From contig OZ176052.1 of assembly GCA_964247055.1 (NCBI GenBank), positions 3,410,001-3,474,000 on the forward strand: a DNA stretch of 64,000 nt. The letters run 5' to 3'. The notes under the pieces were generated by a model. The model saw only the letters and a list, made by a program, of their open reading frames with translations. It searched no databases and was not told the origin of the DNA. The stretch comes from Paragordius varius (taxonomy: Eukaryota > Nematomorpha). Positions 1 through 12,850 of this stretch are shown here, one piece after another. The number at the start of each line of letters is the position of its first letter. Position 1 is the first letter of the stretch. Made by a program: the position numbers and the translations under genes.

Positions 1-2769
1 GGAAGAAGTGGATATGAAGAGGGTTTACTTTAGAAGAAACGGATGAAGTGGATACGTAGAAGGGTGAAACTTTAGAAGAAACGGATGAAGTGGATATGAA
101 AAAGGGTGAAACTTTAGAAAAGGAGGAAGTGGATATGAAGAAGGGTTAAACTTTAGAAGAAAAGGAAGAAGTGGATATGAAGAGGGTTTACTTTAGAAGA
201 AACGGATGAAGTGGATATGAAGGGTGAAACTTTAGAAGAAACGGATGAAGTGGATATGAAAAAGGGTGAAACGTTAGAAAAGGATGAAGTGGATATGAAG
301 AAGGGTTAAACTTTAGAAGAAAAGGAAGAAGTGGATATGAAGAAGGGTTAAACTTTAGAAGAAACGGATGAAGTGGATATGTAGAAGGGTGAAACTTTAG
401 AAGAAACGGATGAAGTGGATATGTAGAAGGGTGAAACTTTAGAAGAAACGGATGAAGTGGATATGAAAAAGGGTGAAACTTTAGAAAAGGATGAAGTGGA
501 TATGAAGAAGGGTTAAACTTTAGAAGAAAAGGAAGAAGTGGATATGAAGAGGGTTTACTTTAGAAGAAACGGATGAAGTGGATATGTAGAAGGGTGAAAC
601 TTTAGAAGAAACGGATGAAGTGGATATGAAGAAGGATTAAACTTTAGAAGAAATGGATGAATTGGATATGAAGAAGGGTTAAACTTTAGAAGAAAAGGAT
701 GAAGTGGATATGAAGCAGGGTTAAACTTTAGAAGAAAAGGAAGAAGTGGATATGAAGAAGGTGAAAATTTTGAAGAAACGGATGAAATGGATATGAAGAA
801 GGGTGAAACCTTATAAGAAACGGATGAAATGGAGATGAAGAAGGGTGAAACTTTAGAAAAAAACGATGAAATGGATATAAAGAAGGGTGAAACTTTAGAA
901 GAAACGGATGAAGTGGATATGAAGAAGGGTGAAACTTTAGAAGAAACGGATGAAATGGATATGAAAAAGGGTGAAACTTTAGAAGAAACGGATGAAGTGG
1001 ATATGAACAAGGGTGAAACTTTAGAAAAAGATGAAGTGGACATGAAGAAGGGTTATACTTTAGAAGAAAAGGAAGAAGTGGATATGAAAAAGGGTGAAAC
1101 TTTAGAAGAAATGGTGAAGTGGATATGAAGAAGGGTGAAAATTTTGAAGAAACGGATGAAATGGATATGAAGAAGGGTGAAATCTTATAAGAAACGGATG
1201 AAATGGAGATGAAGAAGGGTGAAACTTTAGAAAAAAACGATGAAATGGATATGAAGAAGGGTGAAACTTTAGAAGAATCGGAGGAAGTGGATACGAATAA
1301 GGGTGAAAGCTTTGAAGAATCGGAGGAAAGGGATATTAAGAAGGGTGAAACATTAGAAGAAACGGATGAAGTGGATATGAAAAAGAGTGAAACTTTAGAA
1401 AAGGATGAAGTGGATATGAAAAAGGGTGAAACTTTAGAAAAAACGGATGAAGTGGATATGAAGAAGGGTTAAACTTTAGAAGAAAAGGAAGAAGTGGATA
1501 TGAAGAGTGTTTACTTTAGAAGAAACGGATGAAGTGGATATGTAGAAGGGTGAAACTTTAGAAGAAACGGATGAAGTGGATATGAAAAAGGGTGAAACTT
1601 TAGAAGAAAAGGATGAAGTGGATATGAAGCAGGGTTAAACTTTAGAAGAAAAGGATGAAGTGGATATGAAGAAGGGTGAAAATTTTGAAGAAACGGATGA
1701 AATGGATGTGAAGAAGGGTGAAATCTTATAAGAAACGGATGAAATGGAGATGAAGAAGGGTGAAACTTTAGAAAAAAACGATGAAATGGATATGAAGAAG
1801 GGTGAAACTTTAGAGGAAACGGAGGAAGTGGATATGAAAAAGGGTTAAACTTTAGAAGAAACGGAGGAAGTGGATATGAAGAAGGGTGAAACATTAGAAG
1901 AAACGGATGAAGTGGATATGAAAAAGAGTGAAACTTTAGAAAAGGATGAAGTGGAAAATGAAGAAGGGTTAAACTTTAGAAGAAAAGGAAGAAGTGGATA
2001 TGAAGAAGGGTTTACTTTAGAAGAAACGGATGAAGTGGATATGAAAAAGGGTGAAACTTTAGAAGAAACGGATGAAGTGGATATGAAGAAGGGTTAAACA
2101 TTAGAAGAAAAGGAAGAAGTGGATATGAAGAGGGTTTACTTTAGAAGAAACGGATGAAGTGGATATGAAGAAGGGTTTACTTAAGAAGAAACGGATGAAG
2201 TGGATATGAACAAGGGTGAAACTTTAGAAAAAGATGAAGTGAATATGAAGAAGGGTTGAACTTTAGAAGAAAAGGAAGAAGTGGATATGAAAAAGGGTGA
2301 AACTTTAGAAGAAACGGATGAAGTGGATATGAAGGGTGAAACTTTAGAAGAAACGGATGAAGTGGATATGAAAAAGGGTGAAACGTTAGAAAAGGATGAA
2401 GTGGATATGAAGAAGGGTGAAACTTTAGAAGAAACGGATGAAGTGGATATAAAAAAGGGTGAAACTTTAGAAAAGGAAGAAGTGGATATGAAGAAGGGTT
2501 AAACTTTAGAAGAAAAGGAAGAAGTGGATATGAAAAAGGGTGAAACTTTAGATGAAACGGATGAAGTGGATATGAAGAAGGGTTAAACTTTAGAAGAAAC
2601 GGATGAAGTGGATATGAAAAAGGGTGAAACTTTAAGAGAAACGGATGAAGTGGATATGAAGAAGGGTTAAACATTAGAAGAAAAGGAGTTATCGGATATG
2701 TAGAAGGGTGAAACTTCAGAAGAAACGGATGAATTGGATATGAAGAAGGTTGAAACTTTACTATTTTTA
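1..2769. repeat. 39/42-bp minisatellite array
   Basis: A tandem array of about 65 units fills the left edge and runs off the window. The common unit is 42 bp, 14 codons reading DEVDMKKGETLEET on the plus strand; a 39-bp variant lacks one codon. Many units read GGTTAA instead of GGTGAA, which puts a stop in the plus frame every few units, while two minus frames stay open for up to 199 codons simply because of the unit's base composition. Blocks of variant units recur: the same three-unit variant series begins near 754, 1130 and 1670, so multi-unit blocks were copied. I see no start, splice or domain context making it part of a gene, but a coding exon in a low-complexity protein cannot be excluded for the part beyond the edge. 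Confidence 0.9.
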
Positions 2770-5410
2770 TCTTCATTTTAATGTAAAAATATTAATTTTT
2801 ACCAATCGATATCTGACATGGCACAGCTAGTTTATTATAATCTTGAGATAAAGTTCCATATAACATCATGTTTAAACAAATATATTTTTTTAAGCTTTTA
2901 TATTAAAAAAGGGTCACTGTCATTAATTTATTAAGCAGTACCTAACCCTAATTATATATTTGCATAATTGTGTATTAAATGAATACCTCTCAAATCAATA
3001 ATTGCATCATAATGTGAGTTTTAATTTTAAACATTTTGGTTTTAATTCATAAAAGGGGGGATTCTATACTGATTTAATTTAAATTATAGGTAAAATTTAT
3101 AAATTTACAATCATATTTTACCAAAAATTTTGAATCTTTTTTTCTGTCAAAATTATTTTACAGTAGTGTATTGCAAAAACAACAAATAGTTAAAATTAAA
3201 ATATTTCCCCTATGTTTTAACATTACAATTAATTATGTTCTTTATATTATGTGTTTCTTTGTACAGTTTTAGGCATGCCTTATAATATCTCAATATACTA
3301 TATGCAATAAAATTTCTATCGGTAATAATAGTTCCCTCGGTCAATACCCACAGGGCTTAATATTATATATTTAATACGCCCCCTCCTAAAGAAGTCCAAA
3401 GGGCTTCCTCCAAGATTTAAGCTAGATGATTTATAGATTTACAAAGCATGACAACTTTGTTTTAAGATCTATGGAGAAAGTTATATGATCAGTTGCTAGC
3501 ACAAAAGATATTTGTTTCAACACAAAATTATAATATTTTGTATTCCATTAGTGTGTTTATCAGCGGTTTCAGCCAACGTTAATCACGGATTTTTGACAAA
3601 ATTCCATTACTCTAAAAACAAACGAAATAAATCAAAAAAATATGTCATTGCATATTAAATCCTTCGTTAATGTTGCTTATAAATGTTTTAACGTATTTTT
3701 AGGCTAGCTTATGTAATTTAGTAACATGTGCCTTAGCCCATATGGTCAAGCATAAATGCGATTATAATTGTTATTCCTTCATAATTATCTTTTCAGTTTA
3801 TAGCAATATACCACTAGATATCGTTTTTTATATTGTATAAAAAAAACTTTACACTTTAATTAGTTTGGGAACCAAGGGTTTTATTGAACCTGATTTAATC
3901 ATTTTTAAACAAATAGAAGTCGAAGGTTGGGCAAATAAAAATATTTTGTTAGAAATAATAGTGTAATCAATAACAAATCAACAATCTCATAGAATTATTA
4001 TAATAAAGATCGAAGCAACAAATGTTTTTATTATTTGTTTGATATTGAAAAAAATAATACAAAATATAAAACTCTAAACATCTTACAATTATACACATTC
4101 AATTTTTACATAAGAACGAAAAAATGTAATGCAGATTTCGGGGAAAATTGCTAGAATATTGTGCGTATCAGCTTACAATGACATTAAACCTACGCAAGCA
4201 AATGAATCTTTTTTACTTACATATATTTTTATCATTTCCGATATCTGATATGATGAATTTTTAAATATAACCGTTCTATATATAAATTAAAATTTCTATT
4301 TTAATATTTTTATCATAAGTATTGGGGAAAAAGTGTTGCAACATATATTTGTGATATGCGGGGTGTGACCTCTAAATACAACAATATAAATATATATTAT
4401 TCGGTATTATACCACTCAATGTGTCATATTTTAAATATTTTTTTCCTTTATTTTTTTCTAATGCTTTTAAAACCGATTGAATATAACTTTTATTGCTTAA
4501 ATGCTGATATAAAATATTTTTTGGCAGTTAAAAAATTATATCAATAAAGTTTTAATAAAAAGTTATGCTAAGTTTGTGAATATATTAATCAACATATTAT
4601 AAAAATTTATATTTATTGTTATTGACATAAAAGGGTATGAAGACGTAAATTTTCCAAATTTGATGCAATTGAGAGATATATTGAATAATTAGATTATCAA
4701 ATATATTAGTTAGCAAAAATCATATTATGTACAGATCAAAATTCAGATTATAATTAATAAATTATTAAATAATTGAGTCAATAAAATTATGTATGATAGT
4801 TAAAGAAAAATTAAATAATAAAACACGGCAAACATGAAATTTTGGTATTTTTTACACTTTCAAATGAAAGTTATTGAGGTTAGAAATATTAAAAGATTAA
4901 TTGAGAAATAATATTATCATTCAAATTATACATACATATTTGGACATGATTCTAATTTAGTTTGATATGATTTTGTCAAAAGTAATATATATTTAATATT
5001 AAATATAAAAGTAATTATAGGAAGATGAATTTATATCTATCTATATTTAAACATTTATGCAAAGATGAGAATCAAATTATGCATGCGTGCATGTATTGTA
5101 TTGTTTCAGGAGGATATAAGCGGTTTTACAATAAAGCTAAACTTCCAAAGTAACATATTGGGTTTAACCCAAAATCTTGCAAAATATTAATTACCATAGA
5201 GTTTATTTTTTAAATCAGTATTTATCCATTTATTGAGTAATTAAGGGACTCATTCATTTTAGAGTCTTTATGATGCCTAGTTATTTATAGTGTCGCCAAT
5301 TATTCAATTATTTCAAATATTTTAAACGATAATACCGGTTTACATTCAGAAATATATAAAATCGAGGCCAAATTTATATGACTTATATCTATAGTAAAGC
5401 AAAAAATATT
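2770..5410. other. AT-rich non-coding stretch
   Basis: No open frame with recognisable content. A segment near 3165-3185 resembles the arm of the MITE family found three times in the Dab introns (see 25061). The rest is AT-rich unique-looking sequence and the 3' flank of the minus-strand gene that ends at 5411. Confidence 0.5.
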
Positions 5411-7725
5411 TCATCTAAAATCACGCATAAAGTTATCTAATTCATCCAAATCTCTTTGGGTTGGACGTGGTCGTCCATAATTTTGATGTTGTTCTTGGGT
5501 ATAATATGTTGTGGAAGATGTGGACGGCTGATTTTTATCGTAATATGAGGAGGAGGTGGAATAATGTTCACCACGCCTTTGATTTTGGTGTAATGGGCCG
5601 AGCGAATTTGTAAAGTGATGTTGGCGATCATCGAAACGACTGTTGTTCTGGAACGAATCGTGATAATCGTGTTGGGTTGAAGAGGTCATCTTTTTGGAAC
5701 TTGAATTACTGCTGTCATAATAATAGCTACTTTGTTTGTTGTAATTAGCATCGTGATATCGTTGTTGTGAATCAATGTTAGATAGTGATGAACTGGATAC
5801 ATCTATTTGTAACAAAAATTCGATATAATAGGCAATAAAATATTAGACACTTTTTAAAAATTTTTGGTTTGTTTAGGCATTGGAATTTTAGTCATAGATA
5901 CTATACCATATATCACCAATGTTATTTTCTTTTTATGAATTTTTGATATACCATATGTTAATTTGTTTAACCGTTAACTCGTCATTTTCGAAAGTGGTTA
6001 TCATTAAGGTCCTAGATAAGATTATTCAATTTAAAACTGTTTTACTTTATGGCTAAATGCTATAATAGATCATACAAGTGAGGATTTTGAATCATAAAAG
6101 CTTTAAGTTAAAAATGAGAAATTTTAAAATTGGTGATTGTTGTTAATATTGCAATATATTTGTAATTGCGCTAATCTAAGAGGCCGCTAACATAAAAATA
6201 AGTAATTAAACTTTGAAAATTTTTGTATCTTTGTATAAAAAATATATTCGATACAAAAAATATGATATTAAAGCATTATAAAGGGAACGGCAGACGATAT
6301 ATTTGTTAAATTGTTTATGAGCACATGAAAATAGTTATAATTACAGGCAGTTTTTAACGTATTATTTTTACTTTCAATTGGTACTGGGAACGTGTCCTCC
6401 TCCACAACACGCCTTCGACAATACGTTACACCTCCCGGTTGAGCAATTACTGGTGGAGGTGTATAGTATCTCACGGGGGCTTGTTGTGGTTGTTGAAGTG
6501 GTGGCTGTTCGATTCGGGTTGATATGACACGTTCAGGGATTATTTCCGTTACAGTTGTACCGGCATCAGTTCGAACTTCCCGAGTCCGTTTATACGTTTC
6601 AGTTACCGTTACTTCATCATCAATGACCTGGGGCGGTGGAGGGGGAAGAGGAGCAGGAGCTTGATACACATAACGAATGGGGGGAGGGGGTGGTGGTGCA
6701 GGTACCGGCACATGTACCGGAATATATTCACGCCTCACGAGTGTTCCCCCTCGTGCTACAACGGGTGATATGTCTCTGGTTTTTCGATCATACGTTCGAG
6801 AAGTATATATGATTTCTCCATCGGGCCCTACGTTACGTAATGCCTCACGAAATACTTCTGCGGCTGGCCGGGAAGGATTGATATCCCCATAGGCGTATTC
6901 ACGGTCCCCAACTTTATGGTAGTATGCTGCATCCCTCCAAACTAAGTCATCACGGGTGTCAGCAAAAGATCGGCTGCGGTTCCGTGCACTATTGATTGTA
7001 TGACATACAGGAGGGAAATAATCAATATCATCATGGTAATATCGACGACTACTATGTCGAGGTACAACAGCTGGGATATACCTCCTTCTACCATAATCAT
7101 CGCTTTCGGACGTAAGGGTATTATAGCCCTCACTCCGATTTTCTTCATGTCGTGTCGATGAATGTGTCGCGTGATGATACTTATCTTCTTCGTGGCGATA
7201 TGATCGTTCACTGGGTGGATAATATATGATGGGTTGGGGTGGAGCTGGGCGATAATAACGTCTTGGGGGAGAGTGATCACTCTTTTCTTCAACATGTTTT
7301 GTTTCCGAATGATAACGGGTTTCCCTAAAATTTTCACCACCTCCCGTTCGACTATTCCGGACGTCACTTATGACGACTGGGTGTAGAGTTCTGGCAAGTG
7401 GCGGACTGGAAGATCGCATTCGGTAAACTGTTTTGGCTTTGCTGCTTTCGCGCAACTCAGGTTCTTCTATCCTTTCCGTAATTTTTTCAGTTTTTTCCTG
7501 CTTAAAACTACTTTGTTTAGTCCGCATCTCTTCCACCAATTGTTTTTTATCGTGGTGGGATGTGCCACCGTGTGATGACGAGGTAGAATAGTAACTGTAC
7601 CCGGAATCCTTAAACCCATTATTATTGTCATTATTGTAATTTTGATGTGAAGTTGATGCAGAATTTTTCATAGAACGAAATTTTTCTTTCTGCTTGGCTA
7701 ACCATTCCTCCGATGATTCAACCAT
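5411..7725 (-). CDS. Unrecognised Pro/Tyr/Ser-rich protein with a C-terminal LD-like motif
   Basis: Two coding exons: 7725-6372 and 5802-5411, joined across a 569-nt GT/AG intron in matching phase (GAA A | AT GTA), giving 581 residues. The ATG at 7725 is the first codon of a long open frame. The protein begins MVESSEEWLAKQKEKF and looks mostly disordered. It has proline clusters (about residues 160-175, 335-365 and 405-440), many Tyr-Tyr pairs and an Arg/Glu-rich stretch near residues 80-110. The last residues, RDLDELDNFMRDFR, resemble a paxillin-type LD motif (xLDxLLxxL) of the kind that binds focal-adhesion proteins; that reading is weak. I do not recognise the family. Cytoskeletal scaffold is a guess from composition only. 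Upstream coding exons cannot be ruled out. Confidence 0.75.
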
Positions 7726-9952
7726 TTTGGCGTCTTTATGATAAATTTATGGATAAAATTTGTCGTGTCGCAGAGATTATCGTAAAATTGTTCAGTATTT
7801 TTGTATCGTTGAAAATTAATTAAAATATGCAAAGTTATAAATATTTTCGATATGACTCATCCATCCATGAAAATGCAATTCAATAAATTTTTCATTCTAA
7901 AATATATTTATATTTAAAATGTAGATGTTAAAAATATATATGTAATAAAATCAAATTTTCTATATGCTAATATAATAGCCGGGAATAAAGAAAATTATCA
8001 CAAAATTTTACACCATAATGTTTTTGTCTCATAATTCGCATTTTCAAAATTTATGTAGCCTCTAGGCGTTTTTTTTTTAATTTTAGATGAGTACACTATG
8101 ATAATTTATCGTATTAAGTTTTATTAGCCGCAAAAACGATCATACTTGCGTTTTAAAACAAACAATAAAATATATATAGTATTTAACTTTAAAATACAAA
8201 GTCTTTTATCGTTATTTAATTATGATTGGTCAATTTTGAACAGAGTCCAAAACAAGAGAAAAATGGATGAGAAGGCTGCTGATGTCCTTGATAATAATAA
8301 TATATTATATCTAGCTGTGAATAATTTATTTATTGCCTGTCTTTCTATTGTTTATTATTTAAAAAATTTATAGTCATACCAAAATTATTGGAATGTTTCT
8401 CCATTTTTGAATCGATTGAATTCAATCTAATATTACTGCCAAAATTATTCAATTTTGAATTGTTAAAATTGTTGAATAAGGATGCTTGTAATTAGAATTT
8501 ATTTTTACAATTTGTTTACATACTAAGAAACAAATAAAAAGTTTAAATTAATTTATGAATAAAATCAGTTATAGTGCGACAAAATATGGTTGGTTTTAGA
8601 TTTTGAATTGTTTGTTTTGCAATATATAGAAACACGGACTAAAACTACAATAGATATTCTCGATAATATATATATAAACAGATATGTTTATGCAAAAAAG
8701 ATGCTCCTTTGTTTTCATCCGAAAAAATAGCAAAATTATCTAAAATTTATCCAACGGATGGTACATTTTATGTATTTTTTATATTTACAACATACCAAAA
8801 CAACAATAAGACTTTTTATATTTTGTACAATAGTTGTGTTTTTATATGCAATAATAACAAAAAATAATGTAAACACACTTTTAATGTTATTTTATTTTTT
8901 TACATGCTTTTTGCAAAAAAATTTACAAGGTTACGACGAGGAAAATAGTATTTAAAAATGTAAAGCTCAATACTTAAAAAATCTCAAATTCACATAAGTT
9001 TAAATTCGATAACTCGTTTTTTTTTCAATCAATACTTTATCACATATCGGTTAATATTATTTTAATTGATCACATAGCGTCATTAACTAAATTACAAATA
9101 TCAATCTAGAAAAAATCCAAAAATATAATTTAAAATTATCCTCTTTTGACGTTGTAAACAATTAATTTATTTAAATATAACAATTAAGATTTTATAGGGA
9201 TTTCGTGCTTTTCGCTAAAATATGTGCACTAAAGTTTTTTTTAAAATTTTATTATAGGTAAATATAAAAGTATAAATCACATTGTTTCCTTGTATTTTTC
9301 GAAATTATCTTATTCTAACATTTTCTTTAAAGGATTTTATATTGATTTTTATGAAGCACAACTTTCTTGTTTTATCATTAAATTCCATCATTGATTGAAA
9401 AATAAAGATTATCATTGTAATTTAACACACCTTTGCTTTTCTCGTTTAGGTTGTGAATAACGGTTAAAAAATATAACCTAATGTAATCATTTTACAGTTT
9501 AAATATGACAGCATTTTACATTCTCGATTTTTATAAATATATAGAATACTCTTGGCCTAGCTCTATTATTCATATCATCATAATAATAATTTTATATACC
9601 TAAAAATGTAACAAATAGGTGCTATATTATGCCACATATTTTTTTATAAAGAAAAGTAGGAGTTAATATTTTTTGTAAAGACAACATGATAAATTTAACA
9701 ACAGGATACTTCAAATTAAATAGTCTTTTTATATATTATGTAGGCAAAGAATCGCTAGCTTAAGGAAAAAATGTGATCATTCAGCTTTTGTTGTTTTTTA
9801 TTGGGACCCCTGGGGTCAACCGTATCGATATGATTGAAATGATCAGATAAAAGCATTTTACTTTTTTAAAATGTTAACAAACAAAAATCCCTAATAAAAT
9901 TTGAGCCTTTGAGTCAATGAATGCATTTCTTTATTAATGATTGTCATTAATA
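7726..9952. other. Non-coding intergenic DNA
   Basis: AT-rich sequence upstream of the minus-strand gene starting at 7725. It should contain that gene's promoter, but no motif stands out. Short open frames near 8146 and 8758 are Phe/Leu/Asn-rich and look like chance frames in AT-rich DNA. Confidence 0.5.
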
Positions 9953-10239
9953 TACTGTAAAAACTCAAATTATACGGACAAAACATAAAACAATTTTTTT
10001 TTTTGTAAATGACAACCATACTTTTTAAAACCTTATTTTTCAAAATATAACTTATTGTTTCAAATTGTAAAGTCTGAGATAGAGATGTTTATTGGTAACA
10101 ATCCATTATATAATTTGCAGTTCAAAACAATCAGATATATAAAAATAATGCAAGATTTAACAAGCATAGTTGCCTTTTAGAAAAAATATTTGTCTTTATA
10201 TTTTTACGTTTTGTCCGTATAATTTCAATTTTTACTGTA
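9953..10239. mobile_element. MITE, TA-ended inverted repeats (family 1)
   Basis: A 287-bp element with terminal inverted repeats of about 32 bp that share the block AATTATACGGACAAAAC at both ends. It begins and ends at TA, as in Tc1/mariner-type MITEs. A decayed relative lies near 31250-31460 and shares the internal stretch ACAACCATACTTTTT and the block AAATATTTGTCTTTAT. Non-autonomous; no open frame. Confidence 0.75.
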
Positions 10240-10469
10240 TAATTTATAGTTCTAAAACTAATTAGATTCTGCATATCTCTGTTCTTAAGACCCTAGACAT
10301 GTTAATTTTATACCGTAAAAAGCCAGTTCAATTGACGAAATTCGATTAAATTTAGAACGTATCAAGTATATTTAAATTTTTTATATGAATATTCTAATTA
10401 ACGCGGTCAAAACGGCAAGAATTTAAAAGTTAACATCTACGAATGGATATTTTTACTTCATCAACCCAG

Positions 10470-10990
10470 GGTCATTAAAAAACTTAAAAAAATAATTTTA
10501 GTATTGGGCTAAAATAATATATACTTTCTTTAACCTTTTAGGCTAGGCGCATGATAAATTGTTTTTTTAATATGAATATTGTAAAAAATGTTCTTGTTAT
10601 TTTTTTCATTTCCTAGTAATTTTCATTTAAAATATGAATACAAGACGCAAATAACTGTATATTAAATAAAAATATAATTAACTTTGGATAGCTTTTAAAT
10701 TGGAATTTACCAACAAATTTTTGACGTCAAATGATTTTTACATCAGCTTTTCCGTTTCCATCATTTTTGGAGCTATCCAAATTTGGGACTCTTCTAGGAG
10801 TTATAAAACTGTAAGAATTCTATGTTTTATCTAATATAGGAGAAGGTTTTAATAATTAAATCTTAACCAAAACAATTTTCAAAACAGTAGTTTGTTTACT
10901 ACTTTTAGCTTTGGAGTCAAAAACTAATCCAAAAATGTCATCATACACAAAATGATAATGTAATGAAGTGTTAAAAAAGTATTTGGATCT
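10470..10990. repeat. Dispersed repeat, copy 1
   Basis: Shares a colinear series of blocks with 51545-51840: a GGGCTA..CTTTCTTTA..TTAGGC block, then GGAGCTAnCCnnATTTGGGAC, then TACTACTTTAGCT and AAAATGTCATC. Copy 1 is longer by an AT-rich insert near 10580-10740. Some of the same words occur in the fold-back element at 11325-12125, so all three probably belong to one non-autonomous family. No TIR or target duplication was resolved. Confidence 0.55.
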
Positions 10991-11324
10991 TAACTAAATA
11001 TTAATGTTTTAAGCAAAAAACAAGAAATAACTCTTATTTTATGTTAAAAATTTGATAAAGTATTGCATGTTATATTTTTAAAAATATTTTTTAACATTTC
11101 ATACAAAATTTAAAACTCAATCAACAACATTCTGGTTTGATTGAAAACTTCAATACCTTTTCACTTTTTTGTCCAAGTTTACTTTTGGAGTAGTTTTATA
11201 TCCCACATGCTCATTAAAAATAAAGAATGTTATTTAAGTTAAAATTTAATTATTAAGCGTTGTTCTGATGTATAAGAAAAAAAGCTCATGTTTTTTTTAC
11301 AGTGTTGTGACTTCTAGAACCTGT

Positions 11325-12125
11325 AATTAGAACAACCCAAACACGATTAAAACTAACAGCTGACATTATAATAGAAATATATCAAGTATTTGCTAGTGTA
11401 GCTGGAAAGCTTTGTGAAGTAATTATTAAAATTTTCTCACCATAATATACATTTATTTGTCTGTTAGCGATTTAAAAAATTTAGAGAAAAATAATGCGGC
11501 ATAAAAGTTTGAGATGAGGATTTTTTAGCAATTTTATATTAAAAAAAATTTTTTTTTGGCATAATGAGCCTAAAAGACTAAAGAAAGCATATTTAAATTT
11601 TGGTTTAAACTCAGATACTTTTTAAATTATTTAAATTTCAAATCGCTCTAGATCATAAAACTACCCCAAATATCGGTATAACAAAATAATAATAAAAAAG
11701 ACCCATTTTTTATAAAAATTGGATTTTAAACTCTTTTTATTAAAATTATTTATAAATTAAAGAGAATCGGTCAAAATATTGGTTCCATTATTCCACATAT
11801 TTAACACTTCATCATCTTTAAGTATTTTTATATTTTTAGAGCGATTTAAAATTTGAATATCTTAAACACTATTTAAGGTAAACCAAATTTTTAAAATATA
11901 CTTTCTTTATTTTAAGCCTATTATACATTTTTTTAGAACAATGTAAAATTGTAAAAAAATCCTCACCTCAAACCTTGCCGCCATTATGCTTTCCATAATT
12001 AAATCGGTAATGCAACAGGCAAATAAATGTATATTATCGTTAGAAATTAAATAACTTTAAAAACCTATCATGCTACATTATGCCAGCAAAAACTTCGATC
12101 GTGTTTTGGAGCTGTCCCAATTAGA
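11325..12125. repeat. Fold-back (long inverted repeat) element
   Basis: Left arm about 11325-11640 and right arm about 11825-12125 are diverged reverse complements. They share AATATACATTTATTTG, GAGGATTTTTT and AAATCGCTCTA in mirrored order, around a central spacer of about 185 bp. Outer ends carry AATTAGAACAACCC against AATTGGGACAGC. It looks like an old non-autonomous fold-back transposon with no open frame. Confidence 0.6.
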
Positions 12126-12850
12126 ATATAGGAAATATAAAAGAAAAATAATAGTTTCTTTGAAATAACACTTAGAAATTTTGTTAATAATATTATCAGG
12201 ATTATTTCGGTGATTGACAAAAATAAATACATTTATAAATTTCTATGATATTTTCTGAATCATAGTAAATTTATACAAGATACTAGCTGGCCTTGTCACA
12301 CTTCGGTGTGGCGTAGTATCACTAAAGTGACCAGACGTCCCGCTTTTTCACACTTTGTCCCGCGTCCCGCTACGTTTTTAAAATGTCCCGCTTTTTCACG
12401 ATTATATAAAAAAATTTTTTTTTAATGCAAATAAATTTTTTTTATCCGTTTAAATTTTTTAATCAAATATCTTTAAAATCTATATAAATTTTAAATTAAA
12501 ATTTTTTATTTTAGAATTAATATTTATTTTTTTCGAATTTATATCATATGATTATACATTTTCCTTCCTACTACTACTGTCATCATTATCAAAAAGCCAA
12601 GTCAATACCACAAATCTCTAGATTAAAAGACAAATTGATACCACAAATCGGTACCTTACACGTTTATTCCAGAAAATTAAGGTAATATAATATTTATTAT
12701 ACTTTTAGTTTGCCAACATTATTAAAAAGCCAAATTAATACCACAAATCGGTAGCTTAAAAGACAAAATGATACCACAAATCGGTAGCTTACACGTTTAT
12801 TTCAGAAAATTAAGGTAATATAATATTTATTATACTAATAGTAGTTTATG

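Noticed and set aside
1-2769. CRISPR-like array
   Set aside because: Units are contiguous with no unique spacers, and the window is clearly eukaryotic.
555-2776. Open frames of up to 199 codons on both strands of the minisatellite
   Set aside because: They arise from the unit composition; frames are cut by indels and stops and have no gene context in the window.
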